A stretch of 64,000 nucleotides of DNA from Caballeronia calidae (GCF_900044055.2 NZ_FCOX02000033.1:35769-99768), one strand, 5' to 3'; shown: positions 9,240 to 19,209, counted from the first letter of the stretch. Program-made: numbers and translations. Notes: generated by a model from the letters alone, not told the origin.

Positions 9240-10235
9240 TCACCTAATTCGATCGGTGGCCGAAATGGCGAAGCCCGTGGCGCGGCTGCCGGCGTTGCTC
9301 GCGGGCGGCAGGCCGAAGTACGCGCGCGCGTTGTCGACGTCCTTCGCGATGGCGGCGCCGAGCGTTTCGAGGTCGACGTACTTTTCTTCGTCGCGCAGCT
9401 TCTTGAGGAACTCGACGCGCACGAGCTTGCCGTAGGCGTCGCCGTGCCAGTCGAGCACGAAGACTTCGAGCAGCACGCGGCCGGAATCGTCGACGGTCGG
9501 CCGCAGGCCGAGACTCGCCACGGCGGGCAGCGGTTCATCGGCGAGACCGTGCACGCGCACGACGAAAATGCCCGCGAGCGCCGGGCGCTTGTGCGCGATC
9601 GGCAGGTTCAGCGTGGGAAAGCCGAGATCGCGGCCGAGCTTCGCGCCGTGCACGACGTGCCCGCTGATGATGTACGGACGCCCGAGCGCGACCTGCGCCG
9701 CGTCGAGATCGCCCGCGACGAGCGACGTCCGCACCGACGACGACGAAATGCGCGCGCCGTTCGGATGCGCGACGGTGGCCATCTGCTCGACTTCGAAGCC
9801 GTGCTGTTCGCCGGCGGCCTTCAGCGAAGCGAAATTGCCCGCGCGTTTCGCGCCGTAGCAGAAGTCGTCGCCGACCATCACCCAGCGCGCGTGCAGGCCG
9901 TCGACGATGACGTTCTTCACGAACGTATCCGGCGACTGGCTCGCGAACGTCTTGTTGAAATGCTCGACCACCACGCGATCGACGCCGTTGGTGCGCAGCG
10001 CTTCGAGCTTGTCACGCAGCATCGCGATGCGCGGCGGCGCGCCCGACGGATTGAAGAACTCGCGCGGATGCGGCTCGAAGGTCATCACGCAGACCGGCAG
10101 GCCGCGCGCGTCGGCCGCGGCCCGCACGTGCGCGAGCAGCGCCTGGTGACCGCGATGGACACCGTCGAAGTTGCCGATGGTCAGTGCGCAGGGCGCCCGG
10201 CTTTCGGCATTGGGGAGGCCGCGAAAGACTCTCAC
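9240..10235 (-). CDS. ribF: Bifunctional riboflavin kinase/FAD synthetase
   Basis: 331 residues. It phosphorylates riboflavin to FMN and adenylylates FMN to FAD. The N-terminal nucleotidyltransferase half shows IGNFDGVHRGHQALL (a HIGH-like motif), MTFEPHPREFF and FCYGAKRAGN. The C-terminal kinase half shows GRPYIISGHVVHGAKLG followed by FPTLNLP and a conserved LRPTVDD. It is the first gene of the leftward operon. Purine salvage gene purN diverges 150 bases away. Confidence 0.97.
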   Translation of the reverse strand: MRVFRGLPNAESRAPCALTIGNFDGVHRGHQALLAHVRAAADARGLPVCVMTFEPHPREFFNPSGAPPRIAMLRDKLEALRTNGVDRVVVEHFNKTFASQSPDTFVKNVIVDGLHARWVMVGDDFCYGAKRAGNFASLKAAGEQHGFEVEQMATVAHPNGARISSSSVRTSLVAGDLDAAQVALGRPYIISGHVVHGAKLGRDLGFPTLNLPIAHKRPALAGIFVVRVHGLADEPLPAVASLGLRPTVDDSGRVLLEVFVLDWHGDAYGKLVRVEFLKKLRDEEKYVDLETLGAAIAKDVDNARAYFGLPPASNAGSRATGFAISATDRIR

Positions 10236-10385
10236 GATAGGCGTTGGTCGGTGGGAGGGGCTGATGCCGCAAAGCGTTAGATTATAAACGCTCGCACGGA
10301 CCGACGGGCGCGCGCGGGCAGGCCGGTGCCCGCGCCGATCCCGTTTGGCACGATTTTCGCACCTCGCGAATGATAAAATCCGCGG

Positions 10386-11036
10386 ATGAAAAAAATCGTC
10401 ATTCTGATCTCCGGACGCGGGAGCAACATGGAGGCCGTCGTGCGTGCATGCGCGCGCGAAGGCTGGCCGGCCCGCATCTGCGCGGTCATTTCCAACCGGC
10501 CCGATGCCGCCGGGCTAGGCTTCGCGCAAGCGAACGGCATCGCAACCGCTGTGGTCGATCATCGTCAGTTCGACGGGCGCGAATCGTTCGATGCCGCGCT
10601 CGCGCGTGAAATCGATGGCTTCGAGCCCGATCTCGTCGTGCTGGCGGGCTTCATGCGCGTGTTGACCGACGCCTTCGTCGGGAAATATGCCGGGCGCATG
10701 CTCAACATCCATCCGTCGCTGCTGCCGTGTTTTCCGGGCCTGCGCACGCATCAGCAGGCGCTCGACGCCGGCGTGCGCGTGCACGGCGCGAGCGTGCATT
10801 TCGTCACGCCCACGCTGGATCACGGGCCGATCGTGGCCCAAGGCGCGGTGCCGGTCATCGCCGGCGACGATGCCGCGGCGCTGGCCGCGCGCGTGCTGAA
10901 GGTCGAGCACGTCATTTACCCGCGCGCGGTGCGCTGGTTCATCGAAGGGCGTCTTTCTATCGAAGGGGAGCGCGTCGCGCTCACGCCGTCTGAGCCGCAA
11001 TGGCTCTTTGCCGACATTGCCGGGGAGGGCGTATGA
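10386..11036 (+). CDS. purN: Phosphoribosylglycinamide formyltransferase
   Basis: 216 residues. It transfers the formyl group of 10-formyltetrahydrofolate to GAR in purine synthesis. The N-terminus KKIVILISGRGSNMEAV is the GAR-binding loop, LAGFMRVL precedes NIHPSLLP with the catalytic His region, and GASVHFV...DHGPIVAQ carries the catalytic Asp and loop. Its stop overlaps the start of the next gene (ATGA), so the two are probably translationally coupled. Confidence 0.97.
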   Translation: MKKIVILISGRGSNMEAVVRACAREGWPARICAVISNRPDAAGLGFAQANGIATAVVDHRQFDGRESFDAALAREIDGFEPDLVVLAGFMRVLTDAFVGKYAGRMLNIHPSLLPCFPGLRTHQQALDAGVRVHGASVHFVTPTLDHGPIVAQGAVPVIAGDDAAALAARVLKVEHVIYPRAVRWFIEGRLSIEGERVALTPSEPQWLFADIAGEGV

Positions 11037-12331
11037 GGCTGCATGGATTTTTGATCGGACAAACCGAAACATTGCTGGCGGACGTGCTGCGCTTCGCCGG
11101 CCCCGCCGATGCCGCGACGAGCCGCTTTTTCCGCGCGCATCCGAAGCTCGGACACAGCGAGCGCGGCGTGATCGCCGAAGCCGTGTTCGCGGTGCTGCGC
11201 CGGAAGATGGAGTTTTCGCACCTCGCGGAAAGCGGCAGCGGCAACCAGGCACGCCGTCTCGCGCTGCTCGGGCTGATGCAGACAGCCGGTCTGTCGGCGC
11301 TCAAGCCCTTCGTTTCCGCCGACGAGCACCAGTGGCTCGCTCAAGTCTCGAAGATCGATCCGGCGAGCCTGCCCGTGCGCGTGCGCACGAACCTGCCGCA
11401 GTGGATCTACGACGCGATGGGCAAGCGTTTCGAGCCCGAGGAACTCGCGCAACTGGCCGCCGCGCTGAACTATCCGGCGCCGCTCGACCTGCGCGCGAAT
11501 CCGATCAAGGCGAGCCGCGACGATGTGCTGAAGGCGCTGACCGGCGCGGGCATCGACGCGGGCGAAATGCCTTTCGCGCCGTTCGGCATCCGCGTGGACG
11601 GCAAACCGGCGCTGACGCGTCTCGCGCCGTTCCAGGAAGGCTGGATCGAAGTGCAGGACGAGGGCAGCCAGCTCCTCTGCTCGCTGATCGCCCCGCGCCG
11701 CGGCGAGATGATCGTCGATTTCTGCGCGGGCGCGGGCGGCAAAACGCTCGCCCTCGGCGCGATGATGCGCTCGACCGGCCGCCTCTACGCGTTCGATGTC
11801 TCCGACCGGCGTCTCGCCAAGCTGAAGCCGCGCCTCGCGCGCAGCGGGCTGTCGAACGTGAATCCCGTGCTGATCGACAGCGAGCACGACGCGAAGATCA
11901 AGCGCCTCGCGGGCAAGATCGACCGCGTGCTGGTCGATGCGCCGTGCTCGGGCCTGGGCACGCTGCGCCGCAATCCGGACCTCAAGTGGCGCCAGTCGCC
12001 CGCGACCGTCGCGGAACTCACGCCGAAGCAGCTCTCGATCCTCACGAGCGCCGCGCGCCTCGTGAAAACCGGCGGGCGTCTCGTCTACGCGACCTGCTCG
12101 ATGCTCGAAGCGGAGAACGAAGGCGTCGTGAAGCAGTTCCTCGAGGCGCATCCGAACTTCCGCGTGGTGCCCGCGCGCGACGTGCTCGCGGAACAGCGCA
12201 TCGACCTCGACACGGGCGAATTTCTGTCGTTGTGGCCGCACAAGCACGGCACCGATGGCTTCTTCGCGGCGGTGCTGGAGCGCGTGCCGGACGCCGCGAA
12301 AGCGCCCAAAGCGGCTGAAGAAACCGCGTAA
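11033..12331 (+). CDS. RsmB/NOP family SAM-dependent RNA (cytosine-5) methyltransferase
   Basis: 432 residues. The C-terminal Rossmann methyltransferase core has the AdoMet loop DFCAGAGGKTLALG, the catalytic-cysteine motif VDAPCSGLGTLRRNP (motif IV), and TCSMLEAENE with the second cysteine (motif VI). These place it among 5-methylcytosine rRNA or tRNA methyltransferases. The N-terminal ~150 residues are helical, as in RsmB, but the NusB-like region looks short, so the target (16S C967 or another site) cannot be fixed. The start at 11033 overlaps purN by four bases; the mscS gene follows after 3 bases. Confidence 0.9.
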   Translation: MRLHGFLIGQTETLLADVLRFAGPADAATSRFFRAHPKLGHSERGVIAEAVFAVLRRKMEFSHLAESGSGNQARRLALLGLMQTAGLSALKPFVSADEHQWLAQVSKIDPASLPVRVRTNLPQWIYDAMGKRFEPEELAQLAAALNYPAPLDLRANPIKASRDDVLKALTGAGIDAGEMPFAPFGIRVDGKPALTRLAPFQEGWIEVQDEGSQLLCSLIAPRRGEMIVDFCAGAGGKTLALGAMMRSTGRLYAFDVSDRRLAKLKPRLARSGLSNVNPVLIDSEHDAKIKRLAGKIDRVLVDAPCSGLGTLRRNPDLKWRQSPATVAELTPKQLSILTSAARLVKTGGRLVYATCSMLEAENEGVVKQFLEAHPNFRVVPARDVLAEQRIDLDTGEFLSLWPHKHGTDGFFAAVLERVPDAAKAPKAAEETA

Positions 12332-12334
12332 GCA

Positions 12335-13699
12335 ATGCAGAACCGCTTCCTGACCGAGCTCTCCACACGGCTTTTTCGCGATTTCGGCGAGTCGGAGATG
12401 ATCTGGCAGGTCGCGGTGCTGCTCGGCCTGCTCGTGGTCGCCTGGTGGTGCGCGCGTCTGCTTCGCAAGAAGCTCGACGCGCGTCGCCAGTCGCGTTTCG
12501 AAGCGGTGCGCTTCAGCGCGGAAAGTCTCAACAAGGCGCTCTTTCCGCTGCTCGGCACGGTGTTCGTGTCGATCGCGCAGGTGGCGCTCACGCCGTTCAT
12601 CCACACGTCGTTCCTGCGTCTCGCGCTCGTGCCGCTGTGCGGCATCACCGTCATCTACACGATGCTCTACGTCGCGCGGCGCGTGTTCAGCCGCGGCCAG
12701 GCGGAGCACGAGGCGAACGCGCTGCTCTATCTCTTCGAGAAGCTCGTGACGGCGATCGTCTGGGTCGCGATGCTGCTCACCGTGATGGGCATCCAGGACG
12801 ATGTCGTTCACTGGATGGCGAGCGTGCGCTTCAACTTCGCGAACGCGCACATGACGCTGCTCTCGCTCGCGTCGGGCGTGCTGTGGGTGTGCGTGACGCT
12901 GATCGTCGCGATGTGGGCGGGCGCGCTGCTAGACGACCGCCTGATGCGCGCCCGTTCCCTCGATGCGAACCTGAAGGTCGTGCTCGCGCGCGTCGGACGG
13001 GCGCTGATGATCCTCGCCGCGATTCTCGTGAGCCTGTCGATCGTCGGCATCGACATCACCGTGCTCGGCGTGTTCGGCGGCGCGCTCGGCGTCGGGCTCG
13101 GCTTTGGCTTGCAGAAGATCGCGAGCAATTACGTATCGGGCTTCATCATCCTGCTCGACCGCTCCTTGCGCCTCGGCGACATGATCAATGTCGCCGGCAG
13201 TCAGGGCACCGTCACGCAGATCCGCACGCGCTACACCGTCGTGCGCGGGCTGGACGGAATCGAGACCCTGATTCCGAACGAAAAGCTCATCACCGACGTG
13301 GTGCAGAACCATTCGTCGTACCTCACGCGCGGCAATGCCAAGATCGCGGTGCAGGTGAGCTACCGCTGCGACGTCGAACGCGCGATGCAACTGCTCGTCG
13401 AGGCGACGCAAGGCGTCGAGCGCGTGCTGCAGGACCCGGCGCCCGCCGCGCTGCTCGCGAGCTTCGGCGCCGACGGCATCAATCTGGAGCTGAGTTTCTG
13501 GATCGAGGAAGCCGCGAAGGGCACGGGCGGCGTAAAGTCGCACGTGAATCGTGCCGTTTGGCGGTTATTCTCGGAACATGGCATTGAAATCCCGTACGCT
13601 CAGCGCGAGATAAGGATTATCGATGGCGTCGCCCGAACGGGCGGCGAATCGGTACTAAATGCCGAAATCGATGATCGCGGTGCGGCACCCGCGGCCTGA
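12335..13699 (+). CDS. MscS family mechanosensitive ion channel
   Basis: 454 residues, larger than E. coli MscS and closer to YbdG/YjeP-like members, with several membrane helices before the pore. The signature pore helix and beta domain are clear: GALGVGLGFGLQKIASNYV, then FIILLDRSLRLGDMI and IRTRYTVVRGLDGIETLIPN. It would act in the inner membrane as a tension-gated channel protecting against hypo-osmotic shock. It is the third gene of the purN operon, starting 3 bases after the methyltransferase stop. Confidence 0.93.
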   Translation: MQNRFLTELSTRLFRDFGESEMIWQVAVLLGLLVVAWWCARLLRKKLDARRQSRFEAVRFSAESLNKALFPLLGTVFVSIAQVALTPFIHTSFLRLALVPLCGITVIYTMLYVARRVFSRGQAEHEANALLYLFEKLVTAIVWVAMLLTVMGIQDDVVHWMASVRFNFANAHMTLLSLASGVLWVCVTLIVAMWAGALLDDRLMRARSLDANLKVVLARVGRALMILAAILVSLSIVGIDITVLGVFGGALGVGLGFGLQKIASNYVSGFIILLDRSLRLGDMINVAGSQGTVTQIRTRYTVVRGLDGIETLIPNEKLITDVVQNHSSYLTRGNAKIAVQVSYRCDVERAMQLLVEATQGVERVLQDPAPAALLASFGADGINLELSFWIEEAAKGTGGVKSHVNRAVWRLFSEHGIEIPYAQREIRIIDGVARTGGESVLNAEIDDRGAAPAA

Positions 13700-13937
13700 T
13701 TGGCTGCGGAGGCGCAATCTTTCGATTTGGCAAGAGAATCAGCACCATTTCGAGGCGTCAGTTTTTCCTCGTTTTGCTACGATTCAAAAAATTTCACCTT
13801 TAGTACAAAGACTTGGAACGCATGCAGTAGAATGCGATCGAACTTGCGCACGTTCCTTTCATGCGCACAACAAGTTGCCCGAAGCCAGTTTGACCGGCCA
13901 TTTTTCCCGAATTTCACAGCTACACAGGTAAACCGCC

Positions 13938-15134
13938 TTGCTGAATTCTTCCCTCGAATTTCTCGCCAACGGATTGCTGGACTTTTCCTGGTGGCAGATT
14001 CTGCTGTTCACGCTCGCGATGACTCACGTCACCATCGCCGGCGTCACGATCTATCTGCACCGCTGCCAGGCGCACCGCGCGCTTGACCTGCATCCCGTCG
14101 CGAGCCATTTCTTCCGCTTCTGGCTGTGGATGACCACAGGCATGCTGACCGGCCAGTGGGCGGCGATCCACCGCAAGCACCACGCCAAGTGCGAAACCGA
14201 GGAAGATCCGCACAGCCCGCAGACGCGCGGCATCTGGAAGGTGCTGCTCGAGGGCGCGGAGCTTTATCGCGCCGAAGCGAAAAACGAAGAAACCATGCGC
14301 AAATTCAGTCACGGCACGCCGAACGACTGGATGGAGCGCAACATCTACACGCGTTATCCGATTCTCGGCATCAGCGTCATGATGGTGATCGACGTCGCGC
14401 TGTTCGGCATCGTCGGTCTGTCGGTGTGGGCCGTGCAGATGATCTGGATTCCGTTCTGGGCGGCGGGCGTGGTCAACGGTCTCGCGCACTGGTGGGGCTA
14501 CCGCAACTTCAATTCGTCCGATGCATCGACGAACATCTTCCCGCTCGGCATCCTGATCGGCGGCGAGGAGCTGCATAACAATCACCACACGTTCGCGACG
14601 TCCGCGAAGCTGTCGAGCAAGTGGTACGAGTTCGATATCGGTTGGATGTACATCCGCATGATGTCGATGGTCGGCCTCGCGAAAGTGAAGAAGGTCGCGC
14701 CCACGCCGAAGCTCGCCGCGAGCAAGGCCGTCGTGGATCAGGACACGCTGCAGGCCGTGCTGTCGAACCGCTACGAAGTGATGGCGCGTTACGGCAAGGC
14801 GCTCAAGCGCGCCTACGCGCAGGAACTTGCGAAACTGAAGGAAGCCGGCGCGCGCGAAAAGTATCAGCTGATGCGCGGCGCGCGGAAGTGGTTCCACAAG
14901 GAAGAGGACGGCCTGAACGAGCCGCAGCTCAAGCAACTGCCGGAACTCACGTCGGACAATCAGAAGCTGCGCACCTTCATCGAGCTGCGCAAGGACCTTT
15001 CGTCGATGTGGGACCGCTCCAACGCCTCGCGCGAGCAACTGGCCACGCAATTGCAGGACTGGTGCCATCGCGCGGAACAGAGCGGCATCAAGGCTCTGCA
15101 GGATTTCGCTTTGCGCCTGCGCCGCTACGCCTGA
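13938..15134 (+). CDS. Membrane fatty acid / acyl-CoA desaturase
   Basis: 398 residues, starting at a TTG. It has the three histidine boxes of the membrane di-iron desaturases: HRCQAHR, HRKHHAKCE and, after GEELHNNHH, the third box, together with four hydrophobic segments. This type introduces a cis double bond (usually delta-9) into a saturated acyl chain and adjusts membrane fluidity. A basic, helical C-terminal tail of about 130 residues follows the catalytic domain. The upstream 238 bases hold no gene; they contain AT-rich stretches likely to carry the promoter. A strong terminator follows. Confidence 0.92.
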   Translation: MLNSSLEFLANGLLDFSWWQILLFTLAMTHVTIAGVTIYLHRCQAHRALDLHPVASHFFRFWLWMTTGMLTGQWAAIHRKHHAKCETEEDPHSPQTRGIWKVLLEGAELYRAEAKNEETMRKFSHGTPNDWMERNIYTRYPILGISVMMVIDVALFGIVGLSVWAVQMIWIPFWAAGVVNGLAHWWGYRNFNSSDASTNIFPLGILIGGEELHNNHHTFATSAKLSSKWYEFDIGWMYIRMMSMVGLAKVKKVAPTPKLAASKAVVDQDTLQAVLSNRYEVMARYGKALKRAYAQELAKLKEAGAREKYQLMRGARKWFHKEEDGLNEPQLKQLPELTSDNQKLRTFIELRKDLSSMWDRSNASREQLATQLQDWCHRAEQSGIKALQDFALRLRRYA

Positions 15135-15167
15135 CGCGCGATATCCGTTAAAATTTATGGACGTCAC

Positions 15168-15196
15168 AAGACCCCGCTCTGGCGGGGTCTTTGTTT
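15168..15196 (+). terminator. Intrinsic terminator after the desaturase gene
   Basis: Stem AGACCCCGC...GCGGGGTCT followed by TTGTTTTT. It lies 34 bases past the desaturase stop. Confidence 0.9.
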
Positions 15197-15249
15197 TTGG
15201 CGGCCGAATTTTCGCGTCACGTTGTTGGTATGGAGCAGGGGACAGGGAC

Positions 15250-16377
15250 ATGGAAGCGATCAGGAGCGTCGAGTACGACCGGCCGCAAGGCCTCACGTGT
15301 GGAGTTGGCGAGGCGTGGGCGAGGGTGCCGAGCGCGCCGTCGCCGGAAGAGAAGCGCGAGCTGAAGGAGCGCATTCGCGCGCTGCTGAAGCGGGAAGAGG
15401 CGGTATTGGTGGCGCATTATTATGTCGATGCCGAACTCCAGGAGCTTGCCGACGAAACCGGCGGCTGCGTCGCCGATTCGCTCGAAATGGCGCGCTTCGG
15501 CCGCGATCATGCGGCGAAGACACTCGTAGTGGCGGGCGTGCGCTTCATGGGCGAGACGGCCAAGATCCTGAGCCCGGACAAGCGCGTGCTGATGCCCGAT
15601 CTCGACGCGACGTGCTCGCTCGACCTCGGCTGCCCCGCTGACGAGTTCTCCGCGTTCTGCGACGCGCATCCGGACCGCACGGTCGTCGTGTATGCGAACA
15701 CGAGCGCGGCCGTGAAAGCGCGCGCGGACTGGATGGTCACATCGTCGATCGGTCTGGAAATCGTCGCCGATCTCCACGCGCGCGGCGAAAAGATTTTGTG
15801 GGCGCCGGACCGGCACCTCGGCAACTACATTCAGAAGAAGACCGGCGCGGACATGCTGCTGTGGCAGGGCTCGTGTCTCGTCCACGACGAATTCAAGGGC
15901 GTCGAACTCGATCTGCTGCGCAACGAGTATCCCGACGCGAAGATTCTCGTGCACCCGGAATCGCCGGAAGGCGTCGTCGCGCTCGCGGACGTGGTCGGCT
16001 CGACCACGCAGCTCATCGACGCCGCCGTGCGCATGGACGCAAAGCACTTCATCGTCGCTACGGATCTCGGCATTCTGCACAAGATGCGGCTCGCCGCGCC
16101 CGGCAAGACCTTCATCGAAGCGCCGACCGCCGGCAACAGCGCGACCTGCAAGAGCTGCGCGCATTGCCCGTGGATGGCGATGAACGGCCTCGCCAATCTC
16201 GCCGATGTCCTGGAGCGTGGTCACAACGAGATTCACGTCGATCCGGCCATCGGGCTGCGCGCGCGCGTGCCGATCGACCGCATGCTCGACTTCGCCGCGC
16301 GTCACAAGAAGCGCGTGCAGACGAGCGGCGACCTGGCCAAGGACACCGCGCTGTTCACCAATGTGGGAGCCGCGTGA
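15250..16377 (+). CDS. nadA: Quinolinate synthase
   Basis: 375 residues. It condenses iminoaspartate (from NadB) with dihydroxyacetone phosphate to quinolinate, using a [4Fe-4S] cluster. Visible are the AHYYVDAELQELAD start of the first domain, DLDATCSLDLGCP with a cluster cysteine region, HPESPEGVVALAD and the C-terminal NSATCKSCAHCPWM. The start MEAIRSVEYD was chosen because the upstream in-frame stretch contains the desaturase terminator. Its stop overlaps the nadC start by one base (TGATG), so nadA-nadC form an operon. Confidence 0.97.
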   Translation: MEAIRSVEYDRPQGLTCGVGEAWARVPSAPSPEEKRELKERIRALLKREEAVLVAHYYVDAELQELADETGGCVADSLEMARFGRDHAAKTLVVAGVRFMGETAKILSPDKRVLMPDLDATCSLDLGCPADEFSAFCDAHPDRTVVVYANTSAAVKARADWMVTSSIGLEIVADLHARGEKILWAPDRHLGNYIQKKTGADMLLWQGSCLVHDEFKGVELDLLRNEYPDAKILVHPESPEGVVALADVVGSTTQLIDAAVRMDAKHFIVATDLGILHKMRLAAPGKTFIEAPTAGNSATCKSCAHCPWMAMNGLANLADVLERGHNEIHVDPAIGLRARVPIDRMLDFAARHKKRVQTSGDLAKDTALFTNVGAA

Positions 16378-17249
16378 TGGCTGTCTCGCCGATCTTCGAA
16401 GAAGTCCGCGCCCAATACGGCGAAGCGTTCGACGTAGCGCTCGCGCGCAATGTCGTCGATGCGCTCGATGAAGACGTCGGCAGCGGCGACGTCACCGGCC
16501 GTCTCGTGCCCGCGGATTCGCGGCGCACGGCGCGCATCATCGTGCGCGAGGAGGCGGTGCTGTGCGGCGTGCCGTGGTTCGACGAAGTGATGCGCCGCGT
16601 CGATCCGACGATCGAAGTCGAATGGCAATACCGCGAAGGCGATCGCATGGCGGCGAATTCGCCCGTCGTGCTGCTGCACGGGCCGTCGCGCTCGCTGCTC
16701 ACCGCGGAGCGCAATGGCCTGAACTTCCTGCAACTGCTGTCGGGTGTCGCAACGGCGACGCGCCGCTATGTCGATGCGATCGAAGGAACCCGCGCGCGTA
16801 TCCTCGATACGCGCAAGACGCTGCCGGGCTTGCGGCTCGCGCAGAAATACGCGGTGCGGGTGGGCGGCGGCGCGAACCAGCGTCTCGCGCTCTACGACGG
16901 CATGCTGATCAAGGAAAACCACATCGCGGCGGCGGGCGGTGTGGGCGCAGCGATGAATGCGGCGCTCGCCTTGAACGCAGGCGTGCCGATTCAGATCGAG
17001 GTGGAAACGCTGGAGCAGCTCGAAACGGCGCTGGCCCATCGCGCGGAATCGATCCTGCTCGACAACTTCACGCCCGACATGATGCGCGATGCCGTGCGCA
17101 TCACGGCCGGCCGTGCGTTGCTCGAAGTGTCCGGCGGCGTGAATTTCGACACCGTCCGCGCCATCGCGGAAACCGGCGTGGACCGCATCTCCATCGGCGC
17201 GCTCACGAAGGACGTGCGCGCGACCGACTTCTCGATGCGTATTCTCTAA
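16377..17249 (+). CDS. nadC: Nicotinate-nucleotide pyrophosphorylase (carboxylating)
   Basis: 290 residues. It converts quinolinate and PRPP to nicotinate mononucleotide with loss of CO2. Family motifs: DEDVGSGDVT near the N-terminus, ERNGLNFLQ, DTRKTLPGLR and KENHIAAAGG with active-site residues, and EVSGGVNFDT with ISIGALTK near the C-terminus. It is co-transcribed with nadA. Its TAA stop overlaps the TAG stop of the convergent nadB gene, so there is no room for an intergenic terminator. Confidence 0.97.
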   Translation: MAVSPIFEEVRAQYGEAFDVALARNVVDALDEDVGSGDVTGRLVPADSRRTARIIVREEAVLCGVPWFDEVMRRVDPTIEVEWQYREGDRMAANSPVVLLHGPSRSLLTAERNGLNFLQLLSGVATATRRYVDAIEGTRARILDTRKTLPGLRLAQKYAVRVGGGANQRLALYDGMLIKENHIAAAGGVGAAMNAALALNAGVPIQIEVETLEQLETALAHRAESILLDNFTPDMMRDAVRITAGRALLEVSGGVNFDTVRAIAETGVDRISIGALTKDVRATDFSMRIL

Positions 17250-18844
17250 AGGCTCGTGCGGCGCGCGGCCGGCGGCATCAACACCGTCGGCAGCGCCTTC
17301 GGCAAGGTCTCGGGCCAGTCGCGGCTGTAGTGCAGGCCGCGGCTCTCGCGCCGCGAGCACGCGCTTTCCACGATCAGCGACGCCACATCCACAAGATTGC
17401 GCAATTCCAGCAGGTCGCGGCTCACCTTGAAGTTCGCGTAGTACTCGTGGATCTCGTCGCGCAGGAGCGCGAGCCGATGCTGCGCGCGCGCGAGACGCTT
17501 GTCCGTGCGCACGATGCCGACGTAATTCCACATCAGCCGCCGCAGCTCGTCCCAGTTGTGCGCGACGACCACTTCCTCGTCCGGATCGGACACGCGGCTC
17601 TCGTCCCAGTCGGGCAATTCGGCGTGACAGCCGTTCGAAAACCCGTCCGCTTCGATCGCCTGCGCCGCCGCGCGGCCGATCACGAGGCATTCGAGCAGCG
17701 AGTTGCTCGCGAGCCGGTTCGCGCCGTGCAGACCGGTGTACGAGGTTTCGCCGACCGCATACAGTCCGGGGCGATCCGTGCGCCCCGCGAGATCCGTGAC
17801 GACGCCGCCGCACGTGTAATGCGCGGCAGGCACGACGGGAATCGGCTCCTTCGCGATATCGATGCCGAATTCGCGGCAGCGAGCGAGGATCGTCGGAAAG
17901 TGCTCTTCGAGAAACGCGCGCGGCTGATGGCTGATGTCGAGATACACGCAATCGATGCCGCGCTTCTTGATTTCGAAGTCGATCGCGCGCGCGACGATAT
18001 CGCGCGGCGCGAGTTCTGCGCGCTCGTCGTGCGCGGGCATGAAGCGCGTGCCGTCCGGCAGGCGCAGAATGCCGCCTTCGCCGCGCACCGCTTCGGAAAT
18101 GAGGAACGACTTCGCGTAGGGGTGAAACAGGCACGTCGGATGGAACTGGATGAACTCCATGTTCGCGACGCGGCAGCCCGCGCGCCACGCCATCGCGATG
18201 CCGTCGCCGGTCGCGGTGTCGGGATTCGTCGTGTAGAGATAGACCTTGCCCGCGCCGCCCGTCGCGAGCACGGTGTGAGGCGCCTGAATCGTCACCGTGC
18301 GGCCCGAGTGGAGATCGAGCGCGTAAAGGCCGTGACAGCGTTGTCCTGGCAGCCCGAGACGACCGGACGTGATCAGGTCGATCGCGTAGTGATCTTCGAG
18401 AACGGTGATGTTCGGATGGTTGCGCACGCGCTCGCTCAGCGTGGTGACGACCGCGTGACCGGTGGCGTCGGCTGCGTGAATGATGCGGCGATGGCTATGG
18501 CCGCCTTCGCGCGTCAGATGGAAGCCGAGCTCGGCGGAGACATCGCGCGTGAAGGGCACGCCCTCGTCGATGAGCCATTCGATCGCCGCGCGCCCGTTCT
18601 CGACGATGAAGCGCGTCGCCGCTTCGTCGCACAGGCCGCCGCCCGCAACGAGCGTATCGTCGACGTGATTGTCGACGCTGTCGGCCGAGTCCAGCACGGC
18701 CGCGATGCCGCCTTGCGCCCAGTCGCTTGCGCCGACGCTCGCCGCGCGCTTCGCCAGAATCGCGACACGCCGCGTTTCAGCCAGATTCAGCGCGACGCTC
18801 AAGCCTGCAAGGCCGCTTCCCACGATCGCTACATCGAAATTCAT
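17246..18844 (-). CDS. nadB: L-aspartate oxidase
   Basis: 532 residues, an FAD enzyme that oxidises L-aspartate to iminoaspartate, the substrate of NadA. The N-terminal dinucleotide fold is DVAIVGSGLAGLSVALNL; HRRIIHAADATGHAV, EFIQFHPTCLF and HYTCGGV carry substrate- and flavin-site residues of the succinate dehydrogenase/aspartate oxidase superfamily. The C-terminal helical domain is present and complete. The start MNFDVAIVGSG was chosen because the fold begins at once; upstream in-frame residues are low-complexity. It converges on nadC with overlapping stop codons. Confidence 0.97.
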   Translation of the reverse strand: MNFDVAIVGSGLAGLSVALNLAETRRVAILAKRAASVGASDWAQGGIAAVLDSADSVDNHVDDTLVAGGGLCDEAATRFIVENGRAAIEWLIDEGVPFTRDVSAELGFHLTREGGHSHRRIIHAADATGHAVVTTLSERVRNHPNITVLEDHYAIDLITSGRLGLPGQRCHGLYALDLHSGRTVTIQAPHTVLATGGAGKVYLYTTNPDTATGDGIAMAWRAGCRVANMEFIQFHPTCLFHPYAKSFLISEAVRGEGGILRLPDGTRFMPAHDERAELAPRDIVARAIDFEIKKRGIDCVYLDISHQPRAFLEEHFPTILARCREFGIDIAKEPIPVVPAAHYTCGGVVTDLAGRTDRPGLYAVGETSYTGLHGANRLASNSLLECLVIGRAAAQAIEADGFSNGCHAELPDWDESRVSDPDEEVVVAHNWDELRRLMWNYVGIVRTDKRLARAQHRLALLRDEIHEYYANFKVSRDLLELRNLVDVASLIVESACSRRESRGLHYSRDWPETLPKALPTVLMPPAARRTSL

Positions 18845-18962
18845 GCTGCCCGTTCTCCGTCCGTATGCCCGTCGATAGCCGGCAAGCATACCCCGCATGA
18901 ACCCTGTGTGACAGCGAAAACACCCGTACGGTCGTGTGTAAATCGCGTGAAATCCGGCGCCG

Positions 18963-18995
18963 AAAAACAAAAAGCCCCGCGATTGCGGGGCTCTC
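18963..18995 (-). terminator. Intrinsic terminator after rpmG
   Basis: Stem AGCCCCGC...GCGGGGCT. On the minus strand it is followed by TTTTTGTTTTT. It ends the rpmB-rpmG transcript before nadB. Confidence 0.85.
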
Positions 18996-19030
18996 TGCTG
19001 TCTTCGTCAGGCTACTCAATATCAAGCGGC

Positions 19031-19198
19031 TTACTTGATCTTGGTTTCCTTGTACTCAACGTGCTTGCGGACGACGGGATCGAACTTCTTGATCGCCATC
19101 TTTTCCGGCATGTTGCGCTTGTTCTTGGTCGTCGTGTAGAAGTGACCCGTGCCTGCGGTCGATTCCAGCTTGATCTTGTCGCGTGCGCCCTTGGCCAT
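19031..19198 (-). CDS. rpmG: 50S ribosomal protein L33
   Basis: 55 residues, beginning MAKGARDKIKLESTAGTGHF and ending EYKETKIK. This is the cysteine-free (non-zinc) form of L33 normal for betaproteobacteria. It lies 11 bases after rpmB in the same orientation, with a good ribosome site (AAGGAGC) in the gap. Confidence 0.97.
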   Translation of the reverse strand: MAKGARDKIKLESTAGTGHFYTTTKNKRNMPEKMAIKKFDPVVRKHVEYKETKIK

Positions 19199-19209
19199 GT
19201 GCGTGCTCC